From: Taeniopygia guttata
Taxonomy: Eukaryota; Chordata; Aves; Passeriformes; Estrildidae
Length of the DNA stretch: 64,000 nt
Reading direction: 5' to 3'
Assembly (NCBI RefSeq): GCF_048771995.1
Contig: NC_133027.1
Span: 12,148,001-12,212,000 of the forward strand
The notes beneath the pieces are model-generated. The model did no database searches and was not told the origin of the DNA. It was given only the letters and a program-made list of their open reading frames with translations. Shown in pieces: positions 58,801-64,000 of the stretch (within the stretch, counting starts at the first letter, position 1; each line of letters starts with the position of its first letter). The position numbers and the translations under genes were made by a program.

Positions 58801-60704
58801 AGCAATCCAGATGCTGTTGGGTCTGTTTCAAAAACTTTCTGGGCAGTATGATGTTTTATATCTGAGCTTGGCAGTTTTGTCCCTTTCCACACGTCAGCAG
58901 ATTCTGAAGAGACTGGCAGACAAAAGATAATGGCTGCAAGGGACAGCAAGCTGCAGGTGACAGTGACTGCATAAGGGCCCTTCTGCTCCTTCTGGCCTCC
59001 TGTCCTGCCTGCATGGTGCTCCATCAGGCCATAGCACGAGCTGGGATAGCCAAAATCTGAACAGGAGCTGAGAGAACAGTCACATTGGCATATTGTGTTC
59101 TTCTTTCTTTGAGAGGATAACCAAAATCGGATCAAAAAAGGAGCACTTGAAGCTGAAGTTGCTGAAAGAAAGTTGCTGTCAGATTTTGGAAGGATAAATT
59201 TCAAAATCTCTTTGAAATAGAAGTCTTTATGTCATTGAGGAGCTGTGGCTGTGGTAGGAGGCAGTTTATGGGTCATGAAACACACAACTTTACCAACTCT
59301 AATAATAATACTCTCTCTCCTAGACATGTCCAGAAGAGTGATTTTTTTAAATTTATTGTAATGGAAGCATTTCTGGTAGCAGAATTAGACAATAGTCTTC
59401 TGAATTTAGTCATCACATTTGACCAGGTGTCTATGTTAGAAAAATATCACTTAGAGCTCTTTTCCATCAACTATGACTGAAGAGTGCATGAGTAGAGACT
59501 GATTTGAGAGGAAGGGCATAAAGCATGAAAGGATTGGGTTTTCTTGAAAGATAAGAAGGAAAAAAAAAGGTCTGTGGAATTACAATACAAAGCTAAGTTT
59601 ATTACCGAGCTAAATGAAATGTTTCCAAAATTACCTTGCACCCAAGGAAAAGAAAGCAAATTAACATCTTAATTTAAATATGGATTATTCCCCTTCCCCA
59701 AGACCTTAGTCTTGCCTTTAATTGTGGGCCCCGTTTATATTAGAATGCCAGGTGCTGCCTGATATGGAAAAGACAGGGTTCTCTTACCTGTGTGATCTAC
59801 TTTTCATCAGTATTTAACAGAATTGGAATTTATTGCAGGCTGCTGGTATGCTGCTGCAACTCAGGCAGAAGTGGCACAGCTTGTTTCTGCGTCGCATGCG
59901 AGCTCCTTCTAAGCTGTGGTCTGAGGTTGATGAAACAACTGTAAGAGCAATTACAGCTGTTCTGAGTGCTGAAGAACAGTCTGCAGGTCTACAGCAGCCT
60001 TCAGGAATTGGCCAGAGACCAAGGCCTGTGACTTGTGAAGAACTTCCTTTGGCATCTACATGGATGTCAAGCAACAGCAGAAACAGCTCAACAGAAACAG
60101 AATTGTCTGACTTCTCTCATGCTGAAAAGTAAGATGCTGAGGTCTTCTGCTCACTGTAGGTTGCAGTTTATGTATACAAGTATCACTTAAGTTTCTGCTA
60201 GTAATAGGAGGTGGAAACAGCGGAAGTACAGTTTGAAGGTGTTATACTGTTGTATGCTGCATTGTAGTCCCAAAGAGAAGTATTTCATACCTGGGGCTGC
60301 TGTTGGAGAGAGCAGTCAGGAATATTGTCCATGAATTGTGATGTTTGAGAAGTAGCAGAAGAAGTTTAACAGTAGCATTAAAAAGCAATGAATGGTCAGT
60401 ATGAGTTTTTAGTTAGGCTTTAATAGATTTTGTAGTTGCTGTAATACATGTGGTCATGCAGTAGGCTGGCAGGTCGATGTAAATTTTCAGTGACTGCTTG
60501 TGAAACTCAAAGTATGTCCTTTGTAGGGTTTCAGTGAAATCTACTTCTCCTGCACTCCACCAGCCAAAGAAGTACAAAGAAAAAGACATTTTGCTCTCCA
60601 GACAATTCTCAGATGACAGATCCGCTCAGTCCTCAGTGAAGCCTGCAGACAGCAGTAGCTATTCCAACGCCTGTGCTACTCCTTCTTCTCCAGTGTCGGG
60701 AAAG
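37572..60704 (+). CDS. YTHDC2: YTHDC2, DEAH-family 3'-5' RNA helicase with R3H and ankyrin repeats (exons 1-26, 3' end outside window)
   Basis: Exons: 37572-37746, 38381-38471, 38852-39045, 40633-40832, 41447-41613, 44055-44157, 45330-45486, 47633-47740, 48820-48968, 49369-49504, 49856-49982, 50957-51022, 51794-51972, 52124-52220, 52296-52383, 52483-52563, 53008-53090, 54020-54125, 54263-54382, 54736-55008, 55512-55638, 56082-56287, 56973-57168, 58282-58391, 59839-60128, 60527-60704. All phases join into 1269 codons with no stop. Order: R3H, helicase core with GESGSGKTT and DEVHE, ankyrin insert, second core with QRKGRAGR, HA2/OB region, serine-rich linker. YTHDC2 binds m6A RNA and works with MEIOC and XRN1 in the germ-cell switch to meiosis (known for the family). 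The YTH-domain exons (~160 residues in mammals) are missing from the window. All introns are GT-AG except intron 15 (GC-AG). The N-terminus is short and GC-rich. Either the Z copy or a W gametolog is possible. Confidence 0.95.
37840..38312 (+). mobile_element. CR1 LINE 3' fragment in YTHDC2 intron 1
   Basis: Contains CR1 landmarks: CCAGCTCTGGGCTTCCCAGC, GAGCGGGTCCAG, GTGACAGGACAAGGAG, and a 3' end reading CCTTCCAGTCCTAACAATTCTGTGGTTCTG. Sense to the gene. 5'-truncated. Confidence 0.9.
38381..39045 (+). other. YTHDC2: YTHDC2 R3H domain (exons 2-3)
   Basis: [16 protein letters not shown] followed by [13 protein letters not shown], the R3H single-strand nucleic-acid binding motif of this family. 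Exon junction phases 2 and 1 fit. Confidence 0.85.
40633..45486 (+). other. YTHDC2: YTHDC2 helicase core, first RecA domain (exons 4-7)
   Basis: Motif [10 protein letters not shown] (exon 4), Ia TQPRRLAA (exon 5), motif II DEVHE at the start of exon 7, and motif III SAA. Exon 6 carries the Ib region but reads TNDMLLGTL, where DEAH helicases nearly always have a Gly and an Arg (T-x-G-x-L-L-R). Confidence 0.9.
42900..43680 (+). repeat. Retroposon-derived repeat in YTHDC2 intron 5 (CR1 5' region-like)
   Basis: GC-rich block in an AT-rich intron with internally repeated phrases such as GTGGAAAGGGACC, CTGGAGCAG and GCAGCCCATGGGAAGGACCC. These resemble the 5' part of avian CR1 elements. The long minus-strand frame here (42899-43702) is explained by it. 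Confidence 0.55.
49856..51022 (+). other. YTHDC2: YTHDC2 ankyrin-repeat insert (exons 11-12)
   Basis: [20 protein letters not shown] and the following [16 protein letters not shown] fit two ankyrin repeats placed between the two helicase lobes, a hallmark of YTHDC2 (binding site for XRN1 in mammals). Confidence 0.85.
51794..54125 (+). other. YTHDC2: YTHDC2 helicase core, second RecA domain (exons 13-18)
   Basis: [11 protein letters not shown], motif V region [19 protein letters not shown], and motif VI QRKGRAGR split by intron 17. The motifs are intact. Confidence 0.88.
52384..52482 (+). other. YTHDC2: GC-AG intron 15 of YTHDC2 (99 bp)
   Basis: Exon 15 ends ...CGCAAAATT and the intron starts GCAAGT; it ends TTCTTTGCAG. 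No GT donor in the vicinity keeps the phase and the conserved RKI-ILSTN junction. GC donors are a minor natural class and this one has the usual GCAAGT form. Confidence 0.75.
54263..58391 (+). other. YTHDC2: YTHDC2 HA2/winged-helix and OB-fold region (exons 19-24)
   Basis: [20 protein letters not shown] (HA2), then [13 protein letters not shown] and [11 protein letters not shown] typical of DEAH C-terminal and OB regions. These exons are strongly conserved. Confidence 0.85.
56732..56890 (-). mobile_element. CR1 LINE 3' fragment in YTHDC2 intron 22
   Basis: Starts ACAGAATCATAGAATGGTTT and continues TTGTAAGGGACCTTAAAG, the reverse complement of the CR1 3' end. Antisense to the gene. Confidence 0.92.
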
Positions 60705-61485
60705 GTAGAGCTCTCTAACATATCACCCTGCTCTTCCAGAGTAATAGAATTTCTTGCTGATATCATTCTGCAGTTAGGTATTTTACTGATAAATTAGGAA
60801 CCTAACGTAGCTTTTCATTTGTAACACTGCATAATACTTCCTTCTGGAACTTAAAAATCTAGACTAAATATCCTTGTTTCACTAGTTTAATACAGCAAAA
60901 ATAATTTGTAGACTGCTGAGGTGAAGCTATCCAAAGTAGAAAAAATGAGATTTTAAAAAAACCCCAAACTTGTTCTAATAAACATGTATTAGTTTTTTTC
61001 AACTAAATGAGTATATTATATACACACTTCTGAAGTTTTTGGATTCTGCCTTTCTCGGCTTCCATAATAGATTTTCAATATCAATACTGATTCTGTCTTA
61101 TCTGCCTTACTATGACTGATTTTTGTGATGGTTATTTGAACAAAGTACACATTTTTAATGAGATTACTGTGACAGTTGTCACATATACTTGAATAGTAGA
61201 TTGCAGTAACACTAAGGAGATCATTGAGAGAAAACTTCATGGACTCATTGGAGGATGTAGTAATTCCTCTTGAATCTTTCAGCTTTTAAATTAAGACAGC
61301 GTAAAAGGAAGAAAACATGTTTCCTGAATATAGAAATGCGAGTAGTGTGCTGTAGGCTACACTCTAGGATGCTTAATTTTGGTGTCATCTCAAGGTCTGT
61401 CAGACTTTAACCAATTCTAATTAGTCACTAGACTTTTTAATCCTATTCTGCTCTACTTGTTTCTTGCCCCTCATGGATGAATTAC
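60705..61485 (+). other. YTHDC2 intron 26, first part
   Basis: AT-rich intron following donor GTAGAG. No further YTHDC2 exon was recognised up to 64000, so the intron is at least 3.3 kb, mostly because of element E. Confidence 0.6.
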
Positions 61486-61862
61486 TGTGGAAGGGGCTAA
61501 CAGCAGGCCTGTTAGCTAAAGGAGCGAAAAGAAGCTGAGAGGCAAGAAGAAGCTGTTAAAGAGCTCTCTCCAAGGCTGCTACCAAGGAGACTGAGAGAAG
61601 AGAAGAACTGAAGAAAGATAAGGAGAGCACTGCAGACGGACAAAGTATTTTTAGAAAGTTAACTAAAGTCACTGTTACTGTTCACCAGTGGTGTTATGTT
61701 GATTTTTTTGTGGCCAATAGTTGGGGTAGAAGAAGTATAAACAATTAGAAAGTTTATAAAAGGTCAGCCATGTTCAATAATAAAGAATTGCCATCTGAGA
61801 CCGCCTGTGGTCTGTGCTTTGTGTCGCGACCGCCTCGGCATACAGTGTATATACCAGTGACA
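61486..61862 (+). repeat. Element E 5' LTR
   Basis: 377 bp from TGTGGAAGGGGC to CAGTGACA. It has TTTATAAAAGG near 61754 (TATA box) and AATAAAG near 61780. The left boundary is tentative. Confidence 0.7.
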
Positions 61863-62073
61863 GCTGGTGCCCACCGCGTGGAGCAACAGCCTGAACAGCG
61901 TGGTCAGTCTGGAGCCACGCGGGGTCCCAGCTCCCAGCCGTGACCCACTGGGGAGCAGCGGGGGAGGCGGCGCTGGTGCAGCTGAGAGTGGCGTGTGGAA
62001 GCCACAGGGAGGTCCAGACTTGATTTTCTCCTATCAAGACACCTGGAAGCAGGTGAGGCACCAACTAGTAATA

Positions 62074-63389
62074 ATGGGAAATAAATCTAAAGAGGAAGAG
62101 ACTGTTTTGGCTACATGGAAAGCTTTGTTAAGATATAAGGGAATTAATACTTCAGACTATACCCTTCGTAGTATATTGCTGTGGGCTAGATCATAGGATT
62201 TTGCCACTGATCCTGACACAGCATTTAGTGTTAAAACTTGGAAAAAAGTCAGGGACAGGCTGTGGGAAGTCATCTGAGCAGGAGATAAAACTTGTCAATC
62301 TAGTTGTTACTTGGAGATCGCTTTTTGAGGCATTAAAGGAATGGAAAACAGCGGGAACAAGCAGAGTACAACGTGGATGAAGATTTGGGGTTGATAAACG
62401 AGTCTGATGGGAGGGATGAGTCAGATGGGGCCTTTGATGGGGAACTTGTTGAATACATCCTTGAAGAAGGTGCAGGTGCCCATGGAAGTTACCAGGCAGG
62501 CTACCAAAGCTTCCAGGAAAGTTGCCAGAGCTTCTGGGCTGGATGCTGAAGCTTTTGGGAAAGCTGCTAAGGTTTCTGGGCAGACTGCCAAAGTACCTCC
62601 TTATCAGACTCCTAAGCCTCTTTATCTCACACCTGCACAGCAGCTTGCAGCGGTCCCCGTATACACTACACCACTGCGCCAGTTAGCTGAAATGTCTTTA
62701 GCAGAGAGACAAACCCAGCTGTCTGCCCCCTGCTCCCCTCTGACACTGTTGAGGCAGGATGGGAATGAATAGACTTTGTTCAGAAGGCTGAGACTATAAC
62801 TCTGATTTATTTCAAAATACATCGCTCTTTTATACAGAGCTTCGTGCAGACCAACTCTATTGGTCCTGAAGTGAAAACCTCTCACTCTATTGGTGTGCAG
62901 TGAATGACATACAGTAGGAGAACCCAATTATAAACAATGTGAACTACAAGAGAGATAAAGAACCTATTTACATTCTTTCTCAACACTTTCTCAAGCTTCT
63001 ACCTGGTTAGAAACTTTATGTTTTCTCTTTGACTGAATCTAAGACCTACACCCCTCCACTCTAGCCCAGCCATTTGCCCCCCGCCCCCTTCTGAGCTGCA
63101 TGAACAGTTTGCAAGGTCGTATCCTCCATTGCTGGACAGTGACAGCAAATCAAGTGAAGAGTCACCCGCAGTAACGCCTGAGTTGGGGCAGGGAACTGTT
63201 GACAGTTCACCTTCTAATAGATCCAGCCCTGCTGCCCCACGGACTTTGCCTCTGTGTCAAGTAACTGTGCTTCCATGAGAGCCTCAGAAGTTTCGGGAAT
63301 TTGTTAGGAAGAAAGCAGCTGAAGAAAAAAAATGGGGACCTAATAGAAAGATTAGGTGCCCCAAAAGTACCTCAGGAGCAGAGTGTTAA
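62074..63389 (+). pseudogene. gag: Element E gag remnant
   Basis: Starts MGNKSKEEETVLATWKALL, a betaretrovirus-like matrix N-terminus with myristoylation-type glycine. Stops follow at about 62194 and several more by 62400. An open stretch (62407-62740) has a repetitive A-x-K-A-S/SG pattern and continues across the solo LTR to about 63389, with further stops. Non-functional. Confidence 0.7.
62741..63050 (-). mobile_element. Solo LTR inside element E gag
   Basis: 310 bp. On the minus strand it begins TGTAGGTCTTAG, has TATAAAAGAGC and AAATAAATC, and ends CAACAGTGTCA. Perfect 6-bp target-site duplication CCCCTC (62735-62740 and 63051-63056). Confidence 0.85.
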
Positions 63390-63395
63390 CACAAA

Positions 63396-64000
63396 TGTTG
63401 CCTGTATACTGTATATATTCGATAGCCAATAAAAATAAAAGGTACGTATGAAATAAAAGGTATGTATGAAAGATGCATTGAATCAGTTATATATCACTGA
63501 TACTTTCTGAAAGACTAAATGTGGTCTGCATTAATTCTGAAGTTCATCAGCTGCCTACATTTTTCAATTCTTAAAATGTAAAATTGTACTGCTTTCAAAA
63601 GTAAGAACCTTCCTTAAACTGCTAAGTAAAAAGTTGTTTGCAACATATTACTTCAAACAAGAAGTGTTTCTCAAATATTTTACAAAACTTAGTGAAACTA
63701 TTCTCTTCTTGCAAAATTTCACATTTCTGTACAGACCCAAGCCAATTGTGCTTAAGCAATCATAATTACTCGCACTATTACTGTGTTCTTCTACACTACA
63801 AAGTACATATTATTTAATGTCAGTAACTTCATTTTATAAGCTAAATTAAAAGTTTAAGACTTTCCATTAGGAATCAAAGTGTATCTGACAGTATTTCAGA
63901 GATTAAAATGTGTGAAAATACCACAAATACATGAAATTGCATTCCTATACAGCATGTAAACATAGTAAAATATCATGATCATGACAGTTACATTTTTCCA
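63396..64000. other. AT-rich intron sequence, no gene seen
   Basis: Includes a short tandem AATAAAAGGTAYGTATGA duplication near 63430-63475. No exon of the YTH domain was found here. Confidence 0.5.

Larger units (their letters stand above)
61486..63395 (+). mobile_element. Element E: decayed LTR-gag fragment in YTHDC2 intron 26
   Basis: LTR 61486-61862, primer-binding-like TGGTGCCCACCGCGTGGA at 61865, then a broken gag to about 63395. No pol, env or 3' LTR is seen, so it is truncated. It lies sense to the host gene. A solo LTR (62741-63050) interrupts its gag. Confidence 0.75.

Noticed and set aside
60705..64000. YTH-domain exons of YTHDC2
   Set aside because: I searched for the expected continuation and found only intron, element E and a solo LTR.

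Overview
This window looks like bird genomic DNA, probably from a songbird. It has CR1 LINE 3' ends, many class II (ERVK/beta-like) retroviral elements with 6-bp target-site duplications, a PIM-like kinase copy, a heat-shock-factor-5-like gene, and a long-intron copy of YTHDC2. Human YTHDC2 lies on 5q, which corresponds to the avian Z. The high density of retroviral DNA next to a Z-type gene and broken multicopy genes would fit a sex chromosome (W especially), but that is an inference and no sequence here proves it.

Layout. 1-4177: the 5' half of a minus-strand provirus (element A: LTR, gag, start of pro) that runs off the left edge. 4178-6600: AT microsatellites and GC-rich DNA holding two diverged copies of one segment. 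6665-8336: minus-strand HSF5-like gene, cut at its 5' end and frameshifted. 9600-11220: a 107-bp tandem duplication and a degenerate ~48-bp minisatellite interrupted by a solo LTR. 11352-24037: a PIM-like kinase pseudogene split by nested retroviruses. Element C (plus strand, deleted inside) sits in the PIM exon, and element B (minus strand, 8.4 kb, apparently complete) sits in the 3' LTR of C. 24375-24881: a solo LTR. 27756-32023: element D (plus strand), a 5'-deleted pol-env remnant with its 3' LTR.

37572-60704 carries 26 exons of YTHDC2, a DEAH-family RNA helicase with R3H and ankyrin modules. All exon phases join without a stop (1269 codons). The exons for the C-terminal YTH domain are not seen and should lie beyond 64000. 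Intron 26 holds a decayed retroviral LTR-gag piece (element E), itself interrupted by a solo LTR.

The retroviral elements give a relative history: PIM-like copy decays, element C inserts (its LTRs differ at about ten positions), then element B inserts (its two 567-bp LTRs differ at about two positions by eye). Element B keeps open gag, pro, pol and env frames with betaretrovirus-style frameshift sites and an Env of the covalent CX6CC type. It is the most interesting single object in the window.
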